A DNA stretch of 64,000 nucleotides from Lates calcarifer (taxonomy: Eukaryota > Chordata > Actinopteri > Centropomidae). The translations under genes and the position numbers were made by a program. The stretch is taken from positions 24,004,885-24,068,884 of the forward strand of contig NC_066838.1 in NCBI RefSeq assembly GCF_001640805.2. Reading direction: 5' to 3'. A model generated the notes under the pieces. The model searched no databases, was not told the origin of the DNA, and saw only the letters and a program-made list of their open reading frames with translations. Within the stretch, counting starts at the first letter, position 1. Each line of letters starts with the position of its first letter. Shown in pieces: positions 1 to 9,867 of the stretch.

Positions 1-420
1 TTCTATAGACCGTTTTTGACGCCATACTATACTATGACATTTTTTGACCATGTTTTTGACGCCATACTATACTATGACATTTTTTGACCATTTTTGACGC
101 CATACTATACTATGACATTTTTTCATGTTTTTTGACGCCATACTATACTATGACATTTTTTGACCGTTTTTGACGCCATACTATACTATGACATTTTTTC
201 ATGTTTTTTGACGCCATACTATACTATGACATTTTTTGACCGTTTTTGACGCCATACTATACTATGACATTTTTTCATGTTTTTTGACGCCATACTATAC
301 TGTGACATTTTTTGACCATTTTGATACCTTACTACTATGACATTTTTTGACGCCATACTTTATTATGATATTTTTTGACCATTTTTGATGCCTTACTATA
401 CCATGACATTTTCATCTTTA
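1..420. repeat. AT-rich minisatellite, ~38-40 bp unit
   Basis: About ten tandem copies of a unit built around GACGCCATACTATACTATGA followed by a T-run and GACC or CATG. Unit starts are spaced about 38-40 bases, with two alternating linker types. Copies decay after about position 300. Related, more diverged copies reappear at about 1585-1830, so the array once flanked or has been invaded by the DNA between. No coding potential. Confidence 0.9.
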
Positions 421-1200
421 TGTTACATGCTATTACTTCTGCATTATTTTTTTATTACTTTTAGTTTAACATTGGCTATTATATTAGTTTTACCATTTTA
501 TACTATACATTATTTCTAAATTTACAGATACCTTTTAGTTATGCAACCTACATTCAATTACTGCAAACTTCTTTTGTAGTAGAGACAATTATTACATTAC
601 ATCTAAATTACATTACTTCTATGAATATATATTACTAATACATTATGTACATTATTTTAATGTTGCAGATTACTTCTATTATTACACTTTTTATGTTAGT
701 ACTTAAGTTACATGGTTTTTCTTTAGCTCTGTGACATTTGAGACACAGTTCAAGTGTCTTTCTTTCATAATTATATTTTTACAAGTGAATAAATTTGTTT
801 GTTGATGTGATGTTTCATAAACATTTTATTGATCTGTTTTTTATAGAAATAAAAATATTTTCTTACCATCACCATTGGTGGATCCTGTTGTTTCTGTGAA
901 TTCATCTGAAACACATAGAACATTTGTTTAAAACCTGGTTTTTCAAACAACATTAATCAAAAAAAAAAACCTAACAAGGCATAACTGGTCATTATCTTTC
1001 CAATACTTTACAGTAACAGTCGTTTTATCCTTAAATTCTTCCTTTTCTTTGATTTGTTCCTATATAAACTTCACTGATGAGTTAAGTCTTTTTTTTAAAC
1101 AAATAATGAACTATTCAAACTGAAGATCAAATACTGAACATAAACAGTTTAATATCAGTGCTCTGTGTTGGACAGTTGATGTAAAGCTGTTTGTGAATTA
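421..1200. other. AT-rich intergenic DNA, one weak exon-like segment
   Basis: AT-rich sequence with no convincing gene. The only gene-like trace is on the minus strand at 867-905. It is 39 bases with an acceptor-like TTTCAG before it and a GTAAGA donor after it, open in one frame as a 13-residue peptide. It could belong with the segment at 1202-1451, but both are unsupported by any protein family I recognise. Confidence 0.35.
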
Positions 1201-1201
1201 C

Positions 1202-1451
1202 CTGGAGTCCTCTGTCCTGGCCTCAAAGAACTTCTTCATTGTACGAAGACTCTCTGTGATCATTGACTACGTCTCTGTGATCGTGGACGACGTCTCTGAC
1301 AACGTCCCTCTCACCTTTGACAAGGTCTCTGCAATCATGGACAGTGTTGTCTGATCGTGGATGATGTCTCCCTCATCCTCAACAATGTCTCTCCAATCAT
1401 GGATCCATGTCTCTGCTATCGTCGACGATGTCGTGGACAAAGTGGTGACAC
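1202..1451 (-). other. Exon-like segment holding a 21-bp periodic repeat
   Basis: Positions ~1250-1440 contain about nine imperfect 21-base units on the plus strand beginning GTCTCT, that is seven codons per unit. On the plus strand they read as heptads of the form V-S-x-I-V-D-D, broken by one single-base deletion and one insertion. On the minus strand they read as a Thr/Glu-rich peptide with T-I-A-E-T motifs. That reading is bounded by an acceptor (CTCCAG at ~1452) and a donor (GTAATTC at ~1195-1201), but has one in-frame TAG near 1265. It may be a decayed exon of an unknown repeat protein or a simple minisatellite. Confidence 0.4.
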
Positions 1452-1584
1452 CTGGAGGAAATCAAAGAGAAACATGTAAAGGAAAATGATCAGTACACTA
1501 CTACCTATTCCTCATCAACAGTTTAGCCATGAAAACACAGATAAATATTTAACACTGCAGCTAAACTACAACATTTGATGGTTT

Positions 1585-1830
1585 TACATGCCTTACTATA
1601 CTCTGACATTTTTGGCGCCTAACTATACTATGACATTTCTTTATGATATTTTTTTGTCCATTTTGATGTCTTACTATACTATGAACTTTTTTAATCATTT
1701 TTGAAGCATTAGTATACTATCACATTTTTTAACAATTTTTGATGCCTTAGTATACTATGACATTTTTCGATGGCTTACTATATACTAGGATAATTTTTAA
1801 AGGTTTTTGATGCCTTACTGTGACATTTTT
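1585..1830. repeat. Diverged copies of the first minisatellite
   Basis: Six or so degenerate units carrying the CTTACTATACTATGACATTT core with TTTTTGATGCC linkers, the same family as positions 1-420. Spacing is irregular and several units have internal deletions. Confidence 0.8.
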
Positions 1831-2149
1831 TGGCTTTTTTTCCCACTTCAAACGATGACCCACCACCTACCTACAGTGGCCGACATCAAAAACTGTGGTG
1901 TCAACTTTTTCAAAGAATTCACCAAAAACTGTGTGTTATCCCTAGTAATATAAGCATGGTCACAAATCAAGTAACACAAGCACATTCACATCACAACCCT
2001 TCCCCCAAATTTTTTCCACTTTCCCTTTTGACCCCACCCCAATAAGTTCATAATTTATGTATTGGCATCATAAACATCATTCATTCATTTATTCATTTTC
2101 AAAGCTTCACACACCAAAGTAATGTGTCATTATAATCACTCTGCCTGTT

Positions 2150-2275
2150 TTACATTTATTGTCCACTTGATGGCACAGTAGAGCAAATGAAGCCCCATGA
2201 AGCTTCGGCCCATGAGTGAACCAATTGGATGGAAATCCTCAATGCTTCATGAAGCTTCATCTCGCCATCGCTAAT
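2150..2275. repeat. GAAGCTTCATG-rich repeat fragment
   Basis: Contains several inverted copies of CATGAAGCTTC, including GCTTCATGAAGCTTCAT near 2251. This is a pattern I associate with dispersed non-autonomous DNA transposon fragments in fish. Full ends were not identified. Confidence 0.45.
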
Positions 2276-5200
2276 TATTGGTGTTTAATAATAACTAAAT
2301 AATTATTATAATAATTATATATATAATAATAATTTGGCGTCTCCATCTCTCTGCGCTCCTCTGAGAAGGTCATGGCCAATGACAAGACATGTCACAACCA
2401 ATGACGTCATACATCAGCTAACATTGGCAGAAAAACGCTGATTGGCTGGCCAATACATCCACTGTAAAGACGGAGAGAAACCTTAGATGTGTTATAAGAT
2501 CTGGCTTACAGCCACGTATGCATGAATGTATTATTAGAGCTGGTTACCAGATTGAAAATGGCGCCCATTCAGTTCTATCAGAGTTGCTTGCCTGGTGCAT
2601 ACGCTGAAAATCCTATTAGTTACTCCATGTCTTCATTTTGTGTGATGCAAAGACATTAGAGAAATAAAACCTCTTTAAAATTTTAATATGAATCTTAATA
2701 TGAATATGAGTATTTCTGCTATAGTTGGTGACGTAATCAAGTGGCCAGAATCACTCATATTCTTAATTGTCAGGAGGTCAGAAGGTATAAGGTATTTACA
2801 GTAGGGATTTAAGTTTGAGTTTGAATAAAAAAGTTTGTTCAAAAACAAGGTGACAGATCCTGTCTAAAACTGACCTATTTTGGGTGTATTTTTAGCACAG
2901 TAGTAATCACAGCCTATATTTCTGAAGGCTCCATTAAAAGTTGCTGAGTTTGCTACTAGCAGTTTTTGTTTGCAGTGTAACCATGGATTACTGTGACACT
3001 CAAAAAACAAAAAAATTAAATGATGCTGAGAAGGACCAAAAATTCACACTGTATCTTTGCCAGGCCCAGAACGATGAAGAACAGTTTAGATTTCATACCT
3101 CACTTCCTCCTGTTAATCTCGTCCAAATGGGGCTTTAGTCTCTCTAGTACAGATGAGACACTTGTTCATCTTCAGTTTTGGTCAGGAAAGTCTGCACTCA
3201 CCTGAGAGGAAAAGAAGGTCAGACAGTGTTGTTGTTGTTAGAAGTACAGAACTATAAACGGGCAGCAACTGTTTAATAATATAATAGTAGATAATCTGAT
3301 AATGGTCTGCTTTTTAAATCAGAACCCTAACAACACAGTGTATTACTAAGTAAAATTTTGTATCTGTTGGGAGATTTTGTATCTGCTGGCTTGTGCTTGC
3401 AGCCAGGTTCAAACTGAACATTTCAGTTGTTATCAATATGAATAAGGATCAGAAGCTGGAAATCCCAATTAATGAAATGATTAATGAAATGTATGTTGCC
3501 ATAATGGCCTGTGTTTTGTGGTCATATTAAGTTTTCCCTGTCCTGCACTTTACTTTAGGCCTTCATTTAGCTGATTCCAATAATAAAGTAAAAGAAACAT
3601 ATATATAACAGATTCAACCCTTACAGAAAATTATTGTGAGTCATTCCATTTGATTTTTGACTTCTTTTTCTATGATCATCATTAAAAAAAAACCTATGTA
3701 TACTTACACTTTTCCCCCTGACCTCCTGTTGAAATAGTTTTCACATCTACACACATCGTAAACCCTCCTCAACCCCCCCTAAAACACAACATGGTTAACC
3801 TGGTGAGATCCAGTACAGAGACAGACTGTCCATTCAAGCAGAAGAAACCAGAAATTTGGGGCAAAGGTCTCCAAACAGTCTCAACCTTTTCCCAGCAGTG
3901 GCAAACTCAGATGCCCAGAATCCAAAGTGAGTTGCTGAAAGAGGAACATTATTGACAGCACAATTGTAGTGAATTTAGCAGCAACGTTTGAGGAAAGTCT
4001 GTGCTCCAAAACTGAGTAACAGGGGGAAAGGTTGTTCTTGAATTTAGCTACATTTCATCACTACAGAGCAAAAGTTCAAATGTTGATCTATTACCACCAA
4101 AAGAATACCTCCACCATAAGTGATGAGGGAGAGTGTTTTTAGTTTCTCTTCTGTGTTTTGAAAGCATGTACTTACTGCAACTTGTTTTGTTTGTGTGTTT
4201 GTTTTGTTTAGTTGTATATTTTGCATATTGATATTTTGTTATACGCAATGGAAAAGCATACATATGATTTTTATGCTCACTATTGTTTCTGTGCATGTTG
4301 GTCATTTGTTTCTGGCTCTCTTCACTGTATGAGAAATAAACATCTTGACCTATTGGTGGCGTTAGAGAAAGAGTCAGAGGATCACCACAGACAGTAGGTT
4401 TTATCCTCTGGGAACCATGAATGTCTGTAAAAATGACAATCCATGCAGTAGTTTTTCAGAAGTGGTGGCTAAAACAACAGACCAACCGACTTCACCTCCC
4501 CTAGAGCTCTAGCAAGGCTAACGATCAAGCTGAATTATATGTTATGGTGCAAAGCACCTATCATTCAGTGCGCACATGTTGAACCAACACGCAGACGTCT
4601 TGTGACATTGGCCACTTGTCACTTTCACTGAGCACTTATGACACATGTTTCTCTGTGACAAAGATCAGACACATTTCACAACTCACTTGCCTGACTTCAC
4701 TCCCTCCTCTCCTGCAATGAGGGAATGAGGTCAAAGGGCAGGAGGGGTTCAGACAAAGACATACACATACTCTCACTGCTTCACTGTCAGCTCCACGGTC
4801 AGTCAGTGTACGTGAGCCAGAGCAGCTCAGGACTGCATGATTACGGGGATTCTATTGAACCTTCTAATGAATCTTATCTCTAGTGTTCAATAAGGGGTAT
4901 TCCATGTGTAACCATACAGTTGTCAAAAAATGTCTGTCAGCCAATAAATGGGACTGGCTTTCTACAGCTTTACATACTGTGATTGGACACTATTCAAGCT
5001 CTCCTGATGAGGATCAATGTGTTATGGTGACAAGCCACGCAACACAAACCAACTACTCGTGGTGTTCAATGTTCAGTAACAGTCCTGTAACATGCAGTAT
5101 TTGAATGTTTATATGGTTTACTTATTCTCTCTACACTCATGATCACTGCATGATCTGAGTTCTTTTATATAGACAGATAGATCTAACACTTACAGACCTC

Positions 5201-5390
5201 ATGTGATGATACATGCACAGTTTCACCTACAGGGAATATTTGCTTCACTTCTTGTCCTGGAAACCTATGCCCTTTTACCCAAACACGCTCTAATCTCCAA
5301 AAAACAATTGCAGTACTAGTGGCCTCATGAATATGCATTTTGTTGCTACTGTGGGAGTTGACCTGACTCCACTTGTGTTTAAATTGCAGA
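2276..5390. other. Intergenic DNA upstream of g0s2
   Basis: No gene recognised. It holds an AT-rich run at ~2280-2335 and a fish-type dispersed repeat fragment at ~4390-4500 (the CCTCTGGGAACCATGAATGT family). It also holds a candidate nuclear-receptor site at 4728-4740. Short open frames here lack splice context or family similarity. Confidence 0.5.
4728..4740 (+). promoter_or_regulatory. Candidate PPAR response element (DR1) upstream of g0s2
   Basis: The sequence AGGTCAAAGGGCA is a direct repeat of two AGGTCA-like half sites separated by one A, with a single mismatch in the second half. DR1 elements bind PPAR-RXR heterodimers. It lies about 0.65-0.9 kb upstream of the first g0s2 exon. Mammalian G0S2 is an established PPAR target, so the placement fits. 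Binding itself is inferred. Confidence 0.5.
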
Positions 5391-5471
5391 ATCTTCCTCT
5401 TGTCTCTCGCCTACGAATGCCTGACTGGGCCGAACACTGAGATAAAGTCAGAATTTGGAGAGTGCTTCAAA
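5390..5471 (+). other. g0s2: Probable 5' untranslated exon of g0s2
   Basis: A non-coding stretch ending in a good donor (CAAA, then GTGAGTATC at 5472). It is followed by an intron of 153 bases ending CTTCAACAG at 5624, and the second exon begins 20 bases before the g0s2 ATG. The 5' end of this exon is a guess. A two-exon layout with the coding region wholly in exon 2 matches mammalian G0S2. Confidence 0.55.
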
Positions 5472-5644
5472 GTGAGTATCTGCCTATCCACTATTGCTAT
5501 TTTATGTGTACAGTAGAAAGACAATTTCTATTTATCCAAACCACTTTGTTTTAGAGTAAATCAGCAGTTCCTGGACATTCTGTCTAACAAAACATCTATG
5601 TACAATTTGTTTTTCCTTCAACAGACTAATCAAGTAACACAAAT

Positions 5645-5992
5645 ATGGAAACCATAGGCGAGATCATCCCATTTGCTAAGGAGATGCTGAACCAGAGGCC
5701 CAACCGAGGCATGTTGAAGATCTACATGCTCGGCTCCACTCTGGCAATACTTGGACTGGTTGGTGGACTGGTGGAAACCATTTTTCTGCCATTTGTGGAG
5801 CAGGAGACTATTGAGGACACACCAGTAGAGCTGATGATGGAAAAGAGGAAGGAGAAGAAGCAGGTGTCACACACTACCTTGGTTCGCCCTGAAGTTGTGG
5901 ATGTGCTGGAGACAGTCGTGATCAAGAACAAGGCAAAACATCTGGTGACTGCTGGGCAGAGAAGCTCAGCCAACCGCCTACATGCTTCTTAA
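5645..5992 (+). CDS. g0s2: G0/G1 switch protein 2
   Basis: 115-residue protein; human G0S2 is 103. It starts METIGEIIPFAKEM, closely matching the mammalian start, and ends in the family's typical H-A-S. Residues ~22-46 (KIYMLGSTLAILGLVGG region) form the single hydrophobic segment that in mammals binds and inhibits adipose triglyceride lipase (ATGL/PNPLA2) on lipid droplets. The rest is charged, with a Lys/Glu-rich stretch at ~64-74. The coding region is one uninterrupted exon after a 5'UTR intron. A polyadenylation signal follows at 6275. A candidate PPAR site is about 0.9 kb upstream. The ATG has A at -3. Identification rests on the N-terminus, the hydrophobic block, the C-terminus and the gene layout. 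Confidence 0.93.
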   Translation: METIGEIIPFAKEMLNQRPNRGMLKIYMLGSTLAILGLVGGLVETIFLPFVEQETIEDTPVELMMEKRKEKKQVSHTTLVRPEVVDVLETVVIKNKAKHLVTAGQRSSANRLHAS

Positions 5993-6274
5993 AGAAAATC
6001 TCCTCTCATGATGTAAATGGACACTGCAATTACAATATTGATGGTGGTAAATTAAATCACCATGTTGAACTGGTCCCTTTGTATTCATTATTTCAGATTT
6101 GGTTAAACAAAGAATTTGCCCCTGTTGACTGGCAAAAAATGAGGTGTGTGGATACACTGAAAACTGCAGGGTACAGTAAAGTCTGGCTGCTGGGCAGCAG
6201 ATACTTGTGGGTGTAATGTGATAAATGTGTTGGCAAAAAAAAAAATGTGTGTGATTGGATTCATTTTGGACTCT

Positions 6275-6280
6275 AATAAA
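6275..6280 (+). terminator. g0s2: Polyadenylation signal of g0s2
   Basis: AATAAA about 280 bases after the g0s2 stop codon; the only canonical signal in that interval. Confidence 0.7.
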
Positions 6281-6995
6281 CCTATTTTTCAGCTAGCAAC
6301 TGATTCAAGTCGTGATTTTAATATCAGGTAGTTATAATTAGTTATAGTTAGTTGGTTAGTTAGAATAACATCAAGAGAAAAGTATTAATCACACGGTATT
6401 AAGGCCACAAGTAAAGTCGATTTAGTCTAGATTTATTGTTTGGCCTATAAAACGGCAGAAAACCGTGAAAAATGTGTATCACAATACTTTCTTGATGAAA
6501 TCTTTTGTCTGACTAACAGACGAAAAATCTAGAAATTCGCTTGAGCAGCCACTTATGTTAACTGCATTTAACCATGGTACATCTGATTAATTTTATCTCA
6601 TGTGTGACCATTCTATGTTCGGCAAACCAGGGTTACCACTCTTTTCCATGCCAGTTACCAGAGGAAATTGTATTCACGCATTGTTTTCTGTGGAGTATTC
6701 TTTCACCTCTACTCCTCTCGCTGTCTGTAATTTCACTCCAGCGTCTCCCTCAAGTCTTTATTTGTCGAGAAAACTGGTTTGACGAGTTGACAATTCAGTT
6801 TGTGAAATTTTACATGCAGCCACTAGAGGGCGACAGTAAATATAGTGCTGTAATTTCGACATCCGGTCGTGTGACGGAAACGACGTCATACAGTCATACC
6901 GTGTTTACTAACGGCGGCTAAATGGTCGTCGGAGAATTAAAGCTGTTGCCACTGTAAAACAGTTTATTTCACCAAGTATAGTTCAGATAATTACG

Positions 6996-9410
6996 ATGGC
7001 GGATCCTGCGGTGGCATCGGGAGGTTCGCTGAATGCAGGAGGGGTAAGAGGAGGTTTTTATGCTTACAGTTGTACCCGGGTTTATCGTGTTAAGCTAGCA
7101 GTCAGACTCACCTGTGTTGAAATGTTTTTTACAAGCATTAAGTTAAAATGACTACTGTTGAATCCAGTATGGACCTACTGTAATTCGTTACAGGCTATTA
7201 AATTAGCCATGCCACCGTTTATATGGCTAAATTGTCCGTAAATGCTAACGATAGAACATTTACATGCATGGGTGGATATGAAGAGTGTGCGCTGTAAAAT
7301 TTGCAAGTGTGGGCTCATTTCTCTGCATGTGTAATCCGTCATATCCTTTGTGAAAGGAAGTAAGTACAACACCTGCAGCAAACAGCACACAGACAATAAG
7401 AAGGGGCCCTTTCTCCTTAAAAAAACAGTGCAATGTTACTATTTATCTAGTTGAACTCAAAAATAAAATCACTTATGGGCATGTGCAAAAGTTGGGGTCA
7501 GCACTCAACACTCACCTCGATTCAAAACTCCTCTAGAGAGAATAAGGATCCTTCCTTTAGAACAGACAGGCGTGCAATGGCTGTCCTGTAAACAGAAAAT
7601 AGTAATATTAAAGTACAGACATCAAGGATTACAACAGTTTAGATGCTGTGATGAGCCAGTTTCCTTGTGACCTTTCTGATGTATTTTCTCACCTGTCATA
7701 TCTGTTGTCTCTTGTGTTTATTCAGCGTGGGAGTGGCAGCAAAGCAGCTTCCAGCCCTGCAGAGAACTACCACCTGGCCAGACGCCGCACCCTTCAGGTT
7801 GTTGTCAGTGCCCTGCTGACCGAGTGTGGCTTCGAAAGTGCAGAGAAGGCGGTGGTGGAGACGCTCACCGAGATGATGCAGAGCTGTATGTTTGAATCCT
7901 CAAGTGGAGCCCTCAGAGCTGATATTTGAATATTTTTGTGTATCAGTGACATAAACATGTTTTGTCCCTTTTCAGATATAACTGAGATAGGTCGCTGTGC
8001 TAAAGCTTATTGTGAACACACAGCCAGAAGCATTCCAACCTTGTCGGATACAGTGGTGACACTGATTGAAATGGGTAAGTCCTGGAGGACACAGATGAAT
8101 TATAGAATGGAAACACAACGTAATACCAGTGATGGCATTCAGTCTGTTTGTGTCTCTGAAGGTTTCAATGTTGACACGCTGCCTGTGTACGCAAAAAGAT
8201 CACAGAGGATGGTTATAACTGCCCGTAAGTAGGCGCTCTACTCTCTACTGTTGGTATGGAAAGTTAGGAATTATTAACTTTAATATTCTAACCAAAAAAA
8301 TACTTTTAAACACAGGGATAAACTTCTATTTTTTTCTTTATTGATTTCAAATGTGATGGATGTTTGGATCTTATGAATTTCAGCTCCAGTGACGAATCCA
8401 CCCGTGACTCCCAAAGCACTGTCAGCCGGACAGAAACGCACACATCCACCTCACATTCCGGGCCATTTCCCAGAGTTCCCTGACCCTCACACCTACATCA
8501 AAACACCAGTGAGTCAGAGCTTTTCTGCTGTGTATAGTGTATAGGATGTTGATTGTCCCTGAGCGACACAGACACCTTTAAGTTGCAGTCAGGGCATCAA
8601 CCTTCATTATGTGAGACACATAAAGTTCAGAAAGTAAGTCACTGAAGTGTCTTCCTCTTTCTGCAGACATTCAGAGAACCTGTGTCAGACTACCAAGTGG
8701 TGAGAGAGAAGGCAGCAACTCAGAGGAGAGATGTGGAGCGAGCACTCACACGCTTCATGGCCAAGACTGGAGAGACTCAGAGCCTCTTCAAAGACGACAT
8801 CACTGCCTTCCCATGTGAGTGATTCGTACAAAGACGACCTGTATTTTAAAGACTGGTTGTGGAGTTCTAACCCCTGCTACTGTGTTTATCAGTGATTGCA
8901 GCACGGCCGAGTGCCATCCCATATCTCAGTGCCCTCCTGCCATCTGAGCTGGAACTGCAAACTCTGGAGGAGACAGATTCCTCTGAGCAGGATGACCAGA
9001 CAGACAGTGAGAACACAGCAGGAAACATCATCACTGTAAGTTTTCATGGCTGAAATTTGACCCTATATCTGATATAGTCACCATCAGAGTCTGCCTCAGA
9101 ACACAACAGTCTTACTGTGTGGTACTTTTACTTATGTAATAAATACTGATCTGAATACTTCTTCCACCACTGAAAGTCACACAATACCACAAACAAACTA
9201 ACAGGAAATGTGATTTGTGGGTATGATAGAGTGCACTATAATGATGGCCCACTTCCATCCCTCATTCAGGATGATCCAGGAGCTGACAAAGAGAACTCCA
9301 TGCTTCCCCCCAGTGGTGTTGTGCCATCCACAAAGGCCAGTGAAGACAACGTGATTGACAACCCATACCTTCGGCCGGTCAAGAAACCCAAAGTGAGGAG
9401 GAAGAAATGA
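6996..9410 (+). CDS. taf8: TFIID subunit 8 (TAF8)
   Basis: Eight exons: 6996-7043, 7726-7885, 7976-8074, 8162-8224, 8384-8508, 8667-8814, 8893-9035, 9270-9410. All have GT-AG borders and matching phase, giving 308 residues (human 310). TAF8 is a nuclear subunit of general transcription factor TFIID and pairs with TAF10. Residues ~28-95 hold the histone-fold (bromodomain-associated) region (ARRRTLQVVVSALLTECGF). The block around HIPGHFPEFPDPHTYIKTP to DVERALTRFMAKTGE (about 135-185) is the conserved TAF8 central region. The C-terminus RPVKKPKVRRKK is a basic nuclear localisation signal. The start lies in ACGATGGCGG, a YY1/TISU-like initiator context common in housekeeping genes. taf8 converges on pifo. 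Confidence 0.97.
9111..9182. repeat. Fragment of fish 'TACTTCTTCCACCACTG' dispersed repeat
   Basis: In taf8 intron 7. It shares the end GAATACTTCTTCCACCACTG with copies at ~27880-28203 and ~29522-29792, which lie in introns of the itih6-type gene. Confidence 0.6.
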
Positions 9411-9714
9411 GTCAGGACCCACCTGAACCAACAGACTTTGCCACAGTGGTTGGTGCTTTCAGCAGTCCAGTCAGTGATTCCCTCCAGAGACAAGCGGCCC
9501 GGTGCTGAAGCCTGCTGTGTTAGCTGGGACCAGCGGCTGCTTTTCCTCAATGCTGGGACCAGTACTGCTGTTGACTTTGGCATACTGATTGACTTTTTTG
9601 TGTTAAGTCTTTTTTTTTTCAGCAAGCACTCACTTTGTTTAAAATTTGTGTGATGTCATTTTGTAAGCAACATCATAGTGTAATATACAGACACAGGAAT
9701 CCAGTCATTTTGTG

Positions 9715-9720
9715 AATAAA
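9715..9720 (+). terminator. taf8: Polyadenylation signal of taf8
   Basis: AATAAA about 305 bases past the taf8 stop. The convergent pifo stop is at 9868, so the two 3'UTRs are very close or overlap. Confidence 0.7.
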
Positions 9721-9867
9721 GAAAATAAGTTTCTTTTTTAACTCTGAGATATACAACTTTTCTTTCAGTTTCAGTTTTAGTCTGACATATTAAACTGTTT
9801 ATGCCACTCTTCTGTTGACAGTAATACTTAAGAAAAGTAATGTGTCAACATCATGACGGGTTTAGAG

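Noticed and set aside
1..420. Regular repeats that could suggest a CRISPR array
   Set aside because: Spacers are not unique, the unit is low-complexity AT-rich DNA, and the window is plainly vertebrate.
6574..6921. 115-codon plus-strand frame before taf8
   Set aside because: Lies between the g0s2 polyadenylation site and the taf8 promoter, lacks any recognisable domain, and overlaps the likely taf8 5' region.
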